Part shown: in pieces, positions 44,490 through 54,419 of the stretch | Layout of the letters: the number at the start of each line of letters is the position of its first letter | Numbering within the stretch: the first letter of the stretch is position 1 | Assembly (NCBI GenBank): GCA_035575925.1 | Contig: DATLXK010000052.1 | Span: forward strand, 16,306 to 80,305 | From: DASWTL01 sp035575925 | GTDB lineage: Bacteria; Bacteroidota; Bacteroidia; Sphingobacteriales; Sphingobacteriaceae | Length of the DNA: 64,000 bases | Direction: 5' to 3' | Program-made: the position numbers and the translations under genes | Notes under the pieces: generated by a model | What the model was told of the DNA's origin: nothing | The model's database searches: none | Seen by the model: the letters and a program-made list of their open reading frames with translations, nothing else

Positions 44490-46340
44490 CTATTTTTTTA
44501 TTTTCTGTATAGCTTCATAAACCACATCCTGAATACGCGGACGAATACGCAGTGACAATAATTTAGCATCAACTGAAGGGTGAACACGATTCGATAAAAA
44601 GATATAAACCAGGTTATATTTAGGATCTACCCATACACACGTTCCGGTATACCCGGTGTGCCCATACGTTTGGGATGAAGCCAGTTTAGAAGGATAATTA
44701 CTACCGTTTTCCGGATCCCAGCGATCAAAACCCAGACCACGACGGTTTACATCAGATTGACGTTTGGTGAACATATCTACCGTTTTTGATTTGAAATATT
44801 CCACACCGCCATAGGTACCGCGGTTTAATATCATCTGATACAAAATTGCCAGGTCATTGGCACTGGCAAATAATCCGGCATGGCCGGATACACCATTTAC
44901 CATGGCTGCGCCCGGGTCATGAACATATCCATGCAGCAGTGTTTTACGAAAAGAAGTATCCTGTTCGGTCGGCACTATTCTTTCCTTACCAAAACGATAA
45001 CGGGGATTAAACCCGGCAGTATACATTCCAAGCGGCCTGTAAAATTCATCCGTTACATACTTATTAAGCGGCTTGCCGGATTGCCTTTCAACAATCTCTT
45101 TCATAAAATACATGCTAAGATCACTGTAAACATACTTGCCACGGGTTGTAACAGGTGCATTGAGCATCTGCGGCCACATCACATCTTCAAAGTAATTTTT
45201 CTTGAGAAAATAGTCGTCCGCCACTTTCACTGGAAATGCGTTAGAAGAATCACGTCTGTAGTCGGCAACAGTGACTTTAGTGTAGAATGGAATAAAAGGT
45301 ACAAAGCCTGCCTGATGAAGCATTACTTCACGCACTGCAATATTATTGCTCCCCGTTTTCCTGGCTTTGGGAATATATGCGCCCACATTGGTATCCAGTT
45401 TCAATTTTTGCTGTTCATATAACCTCATAACGGCCATGGTAGTTGCAGATATTTTTGTAACAGAGGCCAGATCATATATATCCCCGATCCGCGTAGGCTG
45501 ACCGCCATAAGTATGCGCTCCATATGCTTTATTGAAAATCACATTTCCATCTTTAACCACCATAACTACTGCGCTGGGAGTGGCTCTTTCACGTATAGCT
45601 TCAGCAACTATTAAATCAATTTCTTCGAGGTCTGCTGATTTGATTCCAACTTCTTCAGGTACAGTATACTTTAACCGGATCTTCTTTGTTACAAAACCAT
45701 CGCCCAGGCGAAACTTTGGGCTAATATTTTGACCTAGTTTCCCCTTTGCCTCAACTCCGCCAAAAATAAGCTGAGCCGCATAACCAGCAGTTACAGCATC
45801 GTAATCCGGGCTCCATATTATTGGGGCACTAATTGCATCCAGCTTTTTAAGTGCAGTAAAATTGCCAAAGCCGGCTAAAATAATTTCTTTATTGGCTTGG
45901 TTATCAAGTATAAAACGAAGCGTTTCCGGATCATTCAAAGATTGTTCAGTAACCTGTATCACGACTGTATTATAAAACTTAAGATCATCTATCAGGTCGT
46001 CCATGCTTAATGATCCTGATTTATATGATGTAGAAGAAAAACTCTTTACGGGAGCATATTTATTTAGCAGGCTATCAAATACAACTGAATATGCTGAACC
46101 CATACTTACCGTGGCAATTTTACGATCAGTTAAAACTTTCAGCGGAATGATACCCGATTGATTGTTTAATAATACAATTGACCGGTTCATATGCTGTTGT
46201 TCCTTTAAAACCATCTTAATATCGGATTTCCGGTAATTTTGAACAAATGCACAAAATATTAACAGAGCACCAATCCCTGCCAAAATCAGAAATGAAATAA
46301 TTATTTTTTTGTTAACTGAATTTATAGTTGCTATGGGCAT
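44490..46340 (-). CDS. Serine beta-lactamase-family hydrolase with an N-terminal GH3 C-terminal-domain-like region
   Basis: 616 residues. A membrane anchor at about 13-31 is followed by a region (about 40-215) that resembles the C-terminal domain of GH3 glycosidases (SIVLLNNQSGIIPLKVL; AGYAAQLIFGGVEAKGKLGQ) without the GH3 catalytic barrel. The rest (about 240-610) is a class C beta-lactamase/esterase fold with the SxxK nucleophile SVTK, a Tyr in VYSDLSM and HTGYTG as the third motif. Full-length relatives fuse GH3 to this hydrolase; here the barrel is missing. It may act on peptidoglycan fragments (inference). Confidence 0.85.
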   Translation of the reverse strand: MPIATINSVNKKIIISFLILAGIGALLIFCAFVQNYRKSDIKMVLKEQQHMNRSIVLLNNQSGIIPLKVLTDRKIATVSMGSAYSVVFDSLLNKYAPVKSFSSTSYKSGSLSMDDLIDDLKFYNTVVIQVTEQSLNDPETLRFILDNQANKEIILAGFGNFTALKKLDAISAPIIWSPDYDAVTAGYAAQLIFGGVEAKGKLGQNISPKFRLGDGFVTKKIRLKYTVPEEVGIKSADLEEIDLIVAEAIRERATPSAVVMVVKDGNVIFNKAYGAHTYGGQPTRIGDIYDLASVTKISATTMAVMRLYEQQKLKLDTNVGAYIPKARKTGSNNIAVREVMLHQAGFVPFIPFYTKVTVADYRRDSSNAFPVKVADDYFLKKNYFEDVMWPQMLNAPVTTRGKYVYSDLSMYFMKEIVERQSGKPLNKYVTDEFYRPLGMYTAGFNPRYRFGKERIVPTEQDTSFRKTLLHGYVHDPGAAMVNGVSGHAGLFASANDLAILYQMILNRGTYGGVEYFKSKTVDMFTKRQSDVNRRGLGFDRWDPENGSNYPSKLASSQTYGHTGYTGTCVWVDPKYNLVYIFLSNRVHPSVDAKLLSLRIRPRIQDVVYEAIQKIKK

Positions 46341-46485
46341 GTCTGTTTCTTGAAATTGTAACGGCTAAGTTAACGCTATTAATATAGAGATAATCTATTG
46401 AAAGAGGGAAAATTTGGATTGCAATAAACATATTATATAGTTTCACCTATAAAAACTAAACGAACTCCATCCGACAAAAAATAGC

Positions 46486-46493
46486 TAATTTTG
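46486..46493 (+). promoter_or_regulatory. Predicted -7 box (TAATTTTG) of mutL
   Basis: Exact TAnnTTTG match ending 8 nt before the mutL ATG (46502), so the leader would be only a few nt long. No -33 is clear. Confidence 0.5.
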
Positions 46494-46501
46494 CAGTAGT
46501 T

Positions 46502-48355
46502 ATGCCCGATATTATACAGCTTTTACCCGATTCCGTTGCTAACCAGATTGCTGCAGGGGAGGTGGTACAAAGACCGGCATCAGCTGTTAAAGAACTTGTT
46601 GAAAATGCTATTGATTCTGGTGCTGATAAAATACAACTTATAATAAAAGATGCAGGAAAGTCATTAATCCAGGTGATAGACAATGGCTGTGGTATGAGTA
46701 TAACCGATGCACGTATGTGCTTTGAACGGCATGCTACTTCCAAAATCAGGAAGGCTGAAGATCTGTTTGCCATCCGGACCATGGGTTTCAGGGGTGAAGC
46801 AATGGCCTCCATTGCTGCTATTTCCCAGACAGAGCTTCGATCTAAACGCCATGAGGATGAACTGGGCACTTACATCCATATTGAAGGTTCTGAAGTTATC
46901 AATCAGGAACCTGTTTCTTGTCCTTCGGGCACAAGTTTCAGCATAAAAAACCTGTTTTATAATACACCCGCCAGAAGAAACTTTTTAAAAGGCAATTCTG
47001 TAGAAATGCGGCATATTATTGATGAATTTCAGCGCGTTGCCCTGGCTAACCCGCAAATATTTTTCACACTGCACCACGATGGAAGCGAAGTTTTTCATCT
47101 TCCTCAAAGCAGTTTAAAACAACGGTTAGTTCATTTATTTGGTAATGCTTATAATCAAAAGCTGGTTCCTTTAGAAGAAGAAACCAGTATCATTCAGCTA
47201 AAAGGATATATCGGAAAACCTGAATTTGCAAAAAAAACACGCGGCGAGCAATTCTTTTTTGTGAATAACCGCTTTATAAAAGATCCGTACCTCAACCATG
47301 CTGTTCTTACAGCTTATCAGGACCTGCTTGCGGATGGTAACTATCCATTGTATGTGCTTTTTATTGATATTGATCCTTCACGAATTGATATTAACGTACA
47401 TCCAACAAAAACAGAGATAAAGTATCAGGATGAAAAATCTATATATGCCATTATCCGTTCTGCAGTAAAAAGGGCACTGGGCAGGTATAACATTACTCCT
47501 ACTCTGGATTTTAATCAGGAAACAGGTTTCAGTAATATGATCACGCAAAAAGCGCATGAAGATATTGTGCAGCCCAGCATACGGTTTAATGCTGATTTTA
47601 ACCCTTTTCAGACAACCGAAGGAAAAACCGGGAAAGAGCTTCCTTTTTTGCGAAATATAGGCGAGCGACAACAAGAAACAGTGAAAAACTGGGGATCCCT
47701 TTACGAAATAGTAGAGACAACTTCGTTGCAACAACAGGAATTGCAGATGGATGAACTTGAATTAGCCGAGAATCCCAAAAAGACCGCAAAGCAAATTTTC
47801 CAGATACACAACCGTTTTATCGTATCGCAAATAAAATCGGGTTTTATGCTGATTGATCAGCAATTTGCGCATGAACGTATCTTATATGAACGCTTTTCAG
47901 ATCAGCTGGAGACTCGCAAAGGAGCCAGTCAAACAAGTCTGTTTCCTCAAACAATAAATTTAAATGCCGCCGATTTCGAGCTTGCAAAAGATTTACTACC
48001 TGATATACAAGCTCTGGGATTTCAGATCAGGGAATTCGGGAAAAATGCGCTCATCATTGAAGGTATACCGGCAGATATAACGATTAGTATGACTGAGGCT
48101 GAAATACTTGAACATCTTATTGAAGGGTATAAAAACAATCACGCCATGCTTAAACTAAACAAGAGGGACAACCTGGCGAGAACCCTGGCAAAAAATGCTG
48201 CTACTAAACCGGGCATAACATTATCTCCCGAAGAAATGAACCAAATGGTAGATGAGTTGTTTGCCTGTCAGATGCCTAACCTATCCCTGACCGGAAAACC
48301 GGTAATAATCACTTTCACCATTGAAGAACTTTTACAAAAATTCGAAAAGTTTTAG
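46502..48355 (+). CDS. mutL: DNA mismatch repair protein MutL
   Basis: 617 residues. GHKL ATPase with ELVENAIDSGADKI, DNGCGM, TMGFRGEAMASIAAI and GTSFSIKNLFYNTPARRNFL, then an S5-like domain with DINVHPTKTEIK. The C-terminal dimerisation/endonuclease domain has DQQFAHERILYERF in place of the DQHAxxExxxxE endonuclease motif (His and Ala replaced), and LFACQMPNLSLTGKP near the end. It coordinates mismatch repair. Whether it nicks DNA is uncertain. Confidence 0.96.
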   Translation: MPDIIQLLPDSVANQIAAGEVVQRPASAVKELVENAIDSGADKIQLIIKDAGKSLIQVIDNGCGMSITDARMCFERHATSKIRKAEDLFAIRTMGFRGEAMASIAAISQTELRSKRHEDELGTYIHIEGSEVINQEPVSCPSGTSFSIKNLFYNTPARRNFLKGNSVEMRHIIDEFQRVALANPQIFFTLHHDGSEVFHLPQSSLKQRLVHLFGNAYNQKLVPLEEETSIIQLKGYIGKPEFAKKTRGEQFFFVNNRFIKDPYLNHAVLTAYQDLLADGNYPLYVLFIDIDPSRIDINVHPTKTEIKYQDEKSIYAIIRSAVKRALGRYNITPTLDFNQETGFSNMITQKAHEDIVQPSIRFNADFNPFQTTEGKTGKELPFLRNIGERQQETVKNWGSLYEIVETTSLQQQELQMDELELAENPKKTAKQIFQIHNRFIVSQIKSGFMLIDQQFAHERILYERFSDQLETRKGASQTSLFPQTINLNAADFELAKDLLPDIQALGFQIREFGKNALIIEGIPADITISMTEAEILEHLIEGYKNNHAMLKLNKRDNLARTLAKNAATKPGITLSPEEMNQMVDELFACQMPNLSLTGKPVIITFTIEELLQKFEKF

Positions 48356-48364
48356 TCACCTTTT

Positions 48365-49066
48365 ATGAACGCATCGCCATTTTCGAATATTTCTCCTGTT
48401 GTTAAGAACCTGTTAATCATCAATATCATATTTTTCATTGCAACGCTCATGTTTGCCGATAAAATGGTAACATGGTTTGCAGTTTTCTATTTCGATTCCC
48501 CACTCTTTAAGATATGGCAAATCATTACTTATATGTTTATGCATAGTCCGGTGAGTTATGCACACATCCTCTTTAATATGTTTGCTTTATTCAGCTTTGG
48601 TTCTACTATTGAATATGTAATGGGGTCTAAACGCTTTCTAAATTTTTACCTGATTACGGGTTTGGGAGCTTTGGTACTGCAAATGGTGATACAAGCTATT
48701 GAATTATACATGGCAACCGGATCAATTATGCCGGTCTCTCAGAGTGCATCGCTGATCACCCAGGGTCAAATGGATCTTGTCAGAGAAATCTATACAGGGC
48801 CTATGCTTGGCGCATCAGGTGCAATTTTTGGCCTGTTGATTGCTTTTGGGATGATCTTCCCGAATGCCGAATTATTTATAATGCTCATACCTGTTCCTGT
48901 CAAAGCAAAATATATTATTCCTGTTTATATAGTTATTGAATTAGTTTTGGGTGTGGGTCAGTTCGCAGGTGATTCAGTTGCGCATTTCGCTCATTTAGGA
49001 GGTGCATTATTCGGCTTTATCCTGGTTAAAATATGGGGTATCAGAGACCCGGGAGGTTATATATGA
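48365..49066 (+). CDS. Rhomboid family intramembrane serine protease (first of pair)
   Basis: 233 residues with about six membrane helices. The catalytic Ser is in MLGASGAIFGLLIAFGM (about residue 160) and the catalytic His in SVAHFAHLGGALFGF (about residue 210). The conserved YAHILFNMFALFSFG is present in the first part. It overlaps the second rhomboid by 4 nt (ATGA) and follows mutL by 9 nt, so three genes appear co-transcribed. Confidence 0.93.
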   Translation: MNASPFSNISPVVKNLLIINIIFFIATLMFADKMVTWFAVFYFDSPLFKIWQIITYMFMHSPVSYAHILFNMFALFSFGSTIEYVMGSKRFLNFYLITGLGALVLQMVIQAIELYMATGSIMPVSQSASLITQGQMDLVREIYTGPMLGASGAIFGLLIAFGMIFPNAELFIMLIPVPVKAKYIIPVYIVIELVLGVGQFAGDSVAHFAHLGGALFGFILVKIWGIRDPGGYI

Positions 49067-49914
49067 GCATAATTAAAGAACTGCAATATAAAATGTTCCG
49101 GTCGGGAAGCAGGCTGTTGCTTTTTATCGGAATTAATGTTTTGGTTTTCCTGATCGTGAACCTGCTGGCGATTCCCGAATTTTTATTTACCAGGACAACC
49201 TCTGCTTCAGACTGGTTGCAGGAGCAGTTATCAATACCGGCCTATTTACCTGCATTGGCCTTTAAACCCTGGACCATCCTAACCTATATGTTTAGCCATA
49301 AAGGCTTGTTCCATATTTTTTTCAATATGCTCTGGCTTTACTGGATGGGGCGTTTGTTTGAGGAATATTTGAATAAACGTCAATTTACATTTACCTATTT
49401 TGCGGGAGGATTAGCAGGGGCATTGTTATTCATACTGTTCTATAACACTTTTCCGGCGTTTAGCGCAAATGTTCAATCAGCGTCATTAATAGGAGCATCT
49501 GCCAGTGTGATGGGTATTGTAGTGGCAACAGCAACATTACTGCCCGATTATACCATTCAATTGCTTTTATTTGGTTCAGTACGATTGAAATACCTTGCTA
49601 TTGTATATGTGTTGTTAGATATTATTTCAATAGCAGGGGCTAATGCAGGTGGAAGTATTGCACATCTGGGCGGAGCAGTTTTAGGATACTTTTATATCGT
49701 TCAATTACGAAAAGGTAATGACTGGAGTAAAATATTTATGCCCAAAACCAGGCTAAAACCAATTTCTAACGAATCAGGTAAAACCAACAGTAACACTTCG
49801 AGATTTCCAGATCAGAATGCTATTGATCTTATCCTGGATAAAATCTCCAAATCGGGTTATGAAAGTCTTACAAAAGAAGAAAAGCAGAAGCTGTTTAATG
49901 CCAGTAAAAAATGA
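49063..49914 (+). CDS. Rhomboid family protein (second of pair)
   Basis: 283 residues from the ATGA-coupled start at 49063. Six membrane helices, with LFHIFFNMLWLYWMGRLFEE in the N-terminal half, catalytic Ser in LIGASASVMGIVVA and His in GSIAHLGGAVLGY. The GxSG motif is GASA, slightly off consensus. A 65-residue hydrophilic C-terminal tail is extra relative to the first copy. It is coupled to the EEP gene by a 4-nt overlap. Confidence 0.9.
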   Translation: MSIIKELQYKMFRSGSRLLLFIGINVLVFLIVNLLAIPEFLFTRTTSASDWLQEQLSIPAYLPALAFKPWTILTYMFSHKGLFHIFFNMLWLYWMGRLFEEYLNKRQFTFTYFAGGLAGALLFILFYNTFPAFSANVQSASLIGASASVMGIVVATATLLPDYTIQLLLFGSVRLKYLAIVYVLLDIISIAGANAGGSIAHLGGAVLGYFYIVQLRKGNDWSKIFMPKTRLKPISNESGKTNSNTSRFPDQNAIDLILDKISKSGYESLTKEEKQKLFNASKK

Positions 49915-51032
49915 GACGGGATAAGAAAGGCGGCATCGGTTTAATCAGTAAACTTATATTGGCAGGCAATATCCTGGCTGTAATCTCATTATTGCTTGCT
50001 TACCTGGCCCCCGTTACAGATCCCAATTCGTTTTGGCTAGTAGCATTCTTCGGATTAGCTTATCCGTTCATTCTGCTCATAAATGCCCTGTTTATTATTT
50101 ACTGGCTCATACGGAAACCGGTTTTCTCGCTCATATCCCTGATACCTATATTGATCGGATATAAATCTGTATCTAGTTACATCGGATTTCGTGAGATCAC
50201 CGCAATTGAAGTCCCCAAATCCTCTAAAAACTTTATCAGGGTAATGACCTATAATGTTCATTTTTTTAAGAAGTTCGGAGATACTAATGACGACTTCACA
50301 AAAGATGAGATGCTGAACATTATCCGCAAAGAGCAACCTGATGTGATTTGCTTTCAGGAATTTTTTTCCCGTCAAAAAGGAGACTATAATTTCAAAAAGT
50401 TAATTCAGGAAGTTTTAAACACAGAAAATTTTTATTTCGTTCCTAATATTGATAATAACTATGAAGCCATGGGAATGGCAGTATTTTCTAAACTTCCTAT
50501 AAAAGCAAAGGGAAGTATACGTTTTGATAGTGTAACACGGGGGAATGAAGCTATATATACTGATGTTGAGTTTCAAAAAAAACTATTCAGGATCTACAAT
50601 GTCCACTTTCAGTCTATAAATTTTCAGCCTGAGGATTATTCAGATTTTAAAAAAGCGACAAAAAAAATCAATCCTGATGTTGAGTCGTCCAGACGTATTG
50701 GTGGCCGGTTAAAAAATGCTTTTCAAAAACGAGCCGATCAGATTAAAATAATAAAATCTCATTCCCGCGATTGTAAGTATCCATATGTGATTGCCGGAGA
50801 CTTTAATGATACTCCTATTTCTTATGCGGTAAGTTATATGAGCAAAGGTTTGAAAAATACTTTCGTCGAAAAAGGAAGCGGGTTTGGCATCACTTATAAT
50901 GGCCTTTTTCCTAATTTTCAAATCGATTATATCCTAACATCACCTGATTTTTCGGTGAAAAATTACCGTATAATTAAGAAAAAACTCTCTGATCATTACG
51001 CCGTACGAAGTGACCTGGAGTACGCTCCTTAG
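49911..51032 (+). CDS. Endonuclease/exonuclease/phosphatase family protein, membrane-anchored
   Basis: 373 residues. Two or three N-terminal membrane helices (about 10-85), then an EEP domain with VMTYNVHFF, DVICFQEFFS, IAGDFNDTP and IDYIL...SDHYAVRS. EEP enzymes cut phosphodiesters in nucleic acids, lipids or inositol phosphates; the substrate is not readable. It is translationally coupled to the rhomboid upstream (ATGA). Confidence 0.88.
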   Translation: MRRDKKGGIGLISKLILAGNILAVISLLLAYLAPVTDPNSFWLVAFFGLAYPFILLINALFIIYWLIRKPVFSLISLIPILIGYKSVSSYIGFREITAIEVPKSSKNFIRVMTYNVHFFKKFGDTNDDFTKDEMLNIIRKEQPDVICFQEFFSRQKGDYNFKKLIQEVLNTENFYFVPNIDNNYEAMGMAVFSKLPIKAKGSIRFDSVTRGNEAIYTDVEFQKKLFRIYNVHFQSINFQPEDYSDFKKATKKINPDVESSRRIGGRLKNAFQKRADQIKIIKSHSRDCKYPYVIAGDFNDTPISYAVSYMSKGLKNTFVEKGSGFGITYNGLFPNFQIDYILTSPDFSVKNYRIIKKKLSDHYAVRSDLEYAP

Positions 51033-51069
51033 CCTGTATAAAACCAGCTTCATTTAGTAAGTTTGCAGC

Positions 51070-52530
51070 ATGGATAACAACCTGGTTATTTATAACACTA
51101 TTTCCAGAAAGAAAGAAAAATTCGAGCCGCTTACTTCTCCGTTTGTAGGTATGTATGTTTGCGGGCCAACGGTTTACAGCGATGTTCACTTAGGTAACTG
51201 CCGTACTTTTGTGTCCTTCGATCTGATATACCGATACCTTTTACACTTGCAGTATAAAGTACGTTACGTACGTAATATTACGGATGCGGGACACCTGGAA
51301 GGCGACCAGGATGAGGGCGATGACAAATTCTCCAAAAAAGCACGGCTTGAGCAGGTTGAGCCTATGGAGATCGTTCAACGATACACCTTGGGATTTCATG
51401 ATGTAATGCGCCTGTTTAATACCCTTTCTCCGGGAATAGAACCTACCGCTACCGGGCATATCTCTGAGCAGATAGAAATGACTAAACAGATCATTGACAA
51501 TGGATTTGCTTATGAAAGTAATGGAACGGTATATTTTGATGTAGAAAAATACAGCCAGCAACACAATTATACTATTCTTACTAACCGGCAATTAGAGGAA
51601 ATGCTTGCCAATACCCGTGATTTGAGCGGCCAGAGCGATAAAAAGGGACGCCTGGACTTTGCGCTCTGGATCAAAGCAAAACCTGAACATATTATGCAAT
51701 GGCCTTCACCATGGGGTTCCGGCTTTCCGGGCTGGCATATAGAATGCTCGGCAATGAGCAGGAAATATCTGGGCGAAACCTTTGATATCCACGGCGGTGG
51801 CATGGATCTGGCAGCTACTCATCACACCAATGAAATAGCTCAATCGCAAGCGTGCAGTCAAACCAATCCTGTAAAGTACTGGGTACATACCAATATGCTG
51901 ACAGTAAACGGGGTTAGAATGTCAAAATCCTCAGGAAACGGTTTCCTTCCACATGAGCTATTTACAGGGAGCCATCCTTTATTAACTAAGGGACACTCCC
52001 CCATGGTAGTACGTTTTTTCATGCTTCAGGCTCATTACAGAAGCACGCTTGATTTTTCAAATGATGCGTTGGAAGCTTCAGACAAGGGCTTTAAGCGGCT
52101 TATGAATTCGATCGGCCTGTTAGATAAGATTAAGCCTTCCAATACGGATGATTTTGATATTAACTCGTTGAAAGCACGTTGTTATGCTGCAATGGATGAT
52201 GACTTTAACAGTCCGGTCTTAATGGCTGAACTGTTTGATGCAGCACGAATTATTAATACTATTTATGATGGGAAAGGTTCAATTACCGGTGCAACCCATC
52301 AGGAACTTAAAGCTCTCATGCATACATTTGTTTATGATGTACTAGGACTTAAAGAAGAAACTGCCGGTACAGATAATTTAAACGAGCTATTGGAGTTCAT
52401 TATCAATTTGAGGATGGAGGCCAAGACCAATAAAGATTATGCCACTTCTGATAAGATCAGGATCGGGTTGCAGGAACTTGGCATACAGCTTAATGACGGA
52501 AAAGACGGTACTACATGGAATAAAGTATAA
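51070..52530 (+). CDS. cysS: Cysteinyl-tRNA synthetase
   Basis: 486 residues, class I synthetase. Zn/HIGH region MYVCGPTVYSDVHLGNCRT (HLGN variant), GWHIECSAMSRKYLG and KMSKS-type MSKSSGN near residue 285. The tail carries the DALR-like helical domain. It charges tRNA-Cys. Its start is 37 nt past the EEP gene stop. Confidence 0.96.
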   Translation: MDNNLVIYNTISRKKEKFEPLTSPFVGMYVCGPTVYSDVHLGNCRTFVSFDLIYRYLLHLQYKVRYVRNITDAGHLEGDQDEGDDKFSKKARLEQVEPMEIVQRYTLGFHDVMRLFNTLSPGIEPTATGHISEQIEMTKQIIDNGFAYESNGTVYFDVEKYSQQHNYTILTNRQLEEMLANTRDLSGQSDKKGRLDFALWIKAKPEHIMQWPSPWGSGFPGWHIECSAMSRKYLGETFDIHGGGMDLAATHHTNEIAQSQACSQTNPVKYWVHTNMLTVNGVRMSKSSGNGFLPHELFTGSHPLLTKGHSPMVVRFFMLQAHYRSTLDFSNDALEASDKGFKRLMNSIGLLDKIKPSNTDDFDINSLKARCYAAMDDDFNSPVLMAELFDAARIINTIYDGKGSITGATHQELKALMHTFVYDVLGLKEETAGTDNLNELLEFIINLRMEAKTNKDYATSDKIRIGLQELGIQLNDGKDGTTWNKV

Positions 52531-52564
52531 TGGTGTTTCGCCTTTAACTATATTTAACTTTATA

Positions 52565-53440
52565 ATGAAAAAAATACTGCAGTTTATTATTCTTATAAAT
52601 GCGTCTTTTGCTTATGCCCAGGTGGCTGACAATAATGTGCAATCTTTACTGGCAGCTGAAAATTATTTCTCAAGCATTAGTATCGAAAAAGGTATAAAAA
52701 AGGCTTACCTAACTGTCAGTGATGATGCGACAATCATTTTCCGGCCTTCACCAGTACCTGCCAGAAGCTTTTATAAGAAAATCAAAAATGATAGTACATA
52801 CCTGAGCTGGTCTCCAAGCTTTGCCCGCATTTCAAAAGGAGGCGACTGGGGGTTTACATCCGGTCCATTTATATCCAGGTTGTCAAAGGAAAGCAGCCAA
52901 ACCAAGCACGGCCAGTATCTTTCAGTATGGAAAAAAAATAAAAAAGGCATTTGGAAACTCGCAATTGACGCAGGCATAGATCATTCCAATCCCAAAATGG
53001 AACCAAAACTTGATTTTCTCACCAATGAAGGAAAGTTTTTCAAACAGCATTCTGTCAAAAGGCAGCAACAGCGTGCAGACATTGTTCTAAGTACAGATAA
53101 ACTATTTAGTCTTTCCTTAAAGACCACAGGTATTAACGCTTATAATGAATTTGCCAATGATAATATTCATATTTTGTTTCCGGATGCCCAACCTGTAATT
53201 GGAAAGAAAAATGCAATTGCCTTTTTTAATAAACAAAAATTACGGATCACTTCAGAGAACATAGCAACCGACCGTGCCTTTGGGGGCGATTATGCCTACA
53301 CGTATGGTAACGCTAACTTAGCCAGAAATGGAAAAGAGGATAAGTTTACTTATATCCGGATATGGCAGCTTTCAGAAGATCATACCTGGAACGTTCTGTT
53401 TGAGCTTTTTTCACCGTCTGAATCTACGGATGAGGTTTAA
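52565..53440 (+). CDS. Secreted NTF2-like (SnoaL/DUF4440-type) protein
   Basis: 291 residues from MKKILQFIILINASFAYAQ, which gives a clean signal peptide; upstream extension overlaps cysS. Two NTF2-like repeats are likely: ENYFSSISIEKGIKKAYLTV with WGFTSGPFISRLSK in the first half, and GINAYNEFANDNIHILFPDA with GDYAYTYGNANLARNG in the second. No catalytic residues can be assigned. The role is unknown. Confidence 0.75.
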   Translation: MKKILQFIILINASFAYAQVADNNVQSLLAAENYFSSISIEKGIKKAYLTVSDDATIIFRPSPVPARSFYKKIKNDSTYLSWSPSFARISKGGDWGFTSGPFISRLSKESSQTKHGQYLSVWKKNKKGIWKLAIDAGIDHSNPKMEPKLDFLTNEGKFFKQHSVKRQQQRADIVLSTDKLFSLSLKTTGINAYNEFANDNIHILFPDAQPVIGKKNAIAFFNKQKLRITSENIATDRAFGGDYAYTYGNANLARNGKEDKFTYIRIWQLSEDHTWNVLFELFSPSESTDEV

Positions 53441-53450
53441 CTTAAGTAAT

Positions 53451-54419
53451 TTAAAAAAGATTGGATATTATTTTTTCTGTACTGATACCTTCTGCTTCCG
53501 CTTTGTAATTTCTAACAATCCGATGCCTTAATATTGCTGCTGCAACTGCCTGAACATCTTCCCGATCGGGAGAATACTTTCCTGAAATTGCTGCATGGCA
53601 TTTAGCCCCCACCACCATAAATTGAGAAGCACGGGGACCGGCTCCCCAACTCAAAAACTTATTCACTTCATCAGTAGCACTTTCAGTGCCGGGGCGTGTT
53701 TTAGCGGCCAAGGAAACGGCATATTCCAATACATTGTCTGTAATTGGAATATTACGGATAAGTGATTGAAAGTACATGATCTGCTCGGCATCCAGCAGCT
53801 TATCCAGCTCAATGTTAGTATTAGAAGTAGTGTTCTTTACCACCTGCAATTCTTCTTTAAAGGATGGATAAGTTAATGACACATTAAACATAAACCGGTC
53901 TAACTGAGCTTCGGGAAGCGGATAAGTACCTTCCTGCTCTATCGGGTTTTGGGTTGCCAGAACAAAGAATGGTTTTGGCAGAGGATGGTTATGGCCGCCT
54001 ACGGTAACACTCTTCTCCTGCATAGCCTCAAGCAAAGCTGCCTGGGTTTTAGGAGGTGTACGGTTTATTTCATCGGCCAGTATAATGTTAGAGAATACAG
54101 GCCCTTTAATAAATTTGAATGTGCGGTCTTCGCCAAAAATTTCAGAACCCACAATATCTGAAGGCATCAAATCAGGCGTAAACTGAATACGATTATAACT
54201 AAGATCTAACACCCTGGCAACTGTTTGTACAAGCAACGTTTTAGCCAGTCCCGGAACGCCTACCAATAAACAATGCCCATTACTGAATATTGAGATCAGT
54301 ACAGATTTTACAACATCATCCTGGCCTATAATTACTTTACCGATCTCATTACGAATGTCTTTATAGCTACTGCTTAGAGCATCTACTGCTTCTACTTCCG
54401 AGTTATAAGACTGTTGCAT
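53451..54419 (-). CDS. MoxR family AAA+ ATPase
   Basis: 322 residues. Walker A GVPGLAKTLL near residue 53, Walker B IILADEINRTPPKTQAALLE near residue 113, sensor 1 ATQNPIEQEGTYPLPEAQLD. MoxR proteins act as chaperones for metal insertion or with von Willebrand proteins. No vWA gene follows here. It abuts surA upstream (54419/54420), suggesting a shared transcript with an outer-membrane chaperone. Confidence 0.94.
   Translation of the reverse strand: MQQSYNSEVEAVDALSSSYKDIRNEIGKVIIGQDDVVKSVLISIFSNGHCLLVGVPGLAKTLLVQTVARVLDLSYNRIQFTPDLMPSDIVGSEIFGEDRTFKFIKGPVFSNIILADEINRTPPKTQAALLEAMQEKSVTVGGHNHPLPKPFFVLATQNPIEQEGTYPLPEAQLDRFMFNVSLTYPSFKEELQVVKNTTSNTNIELDKLLDAEQIMYFQSLIRNIPITDNVLEYAVSLAAKTRPGTESATDEVNKFLSWGAGPRASQFMVVGAKCHAAISGKYSPDREDVQAVAAAILRHRIVRNYKAEAEGISTEKIISNLF

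Noticed and set aside
44880..45422. 180-codon plus-strand frame
   Set aside because: Long but antisense to the beta-lactamase-family gene, which has all catalytic motifs.
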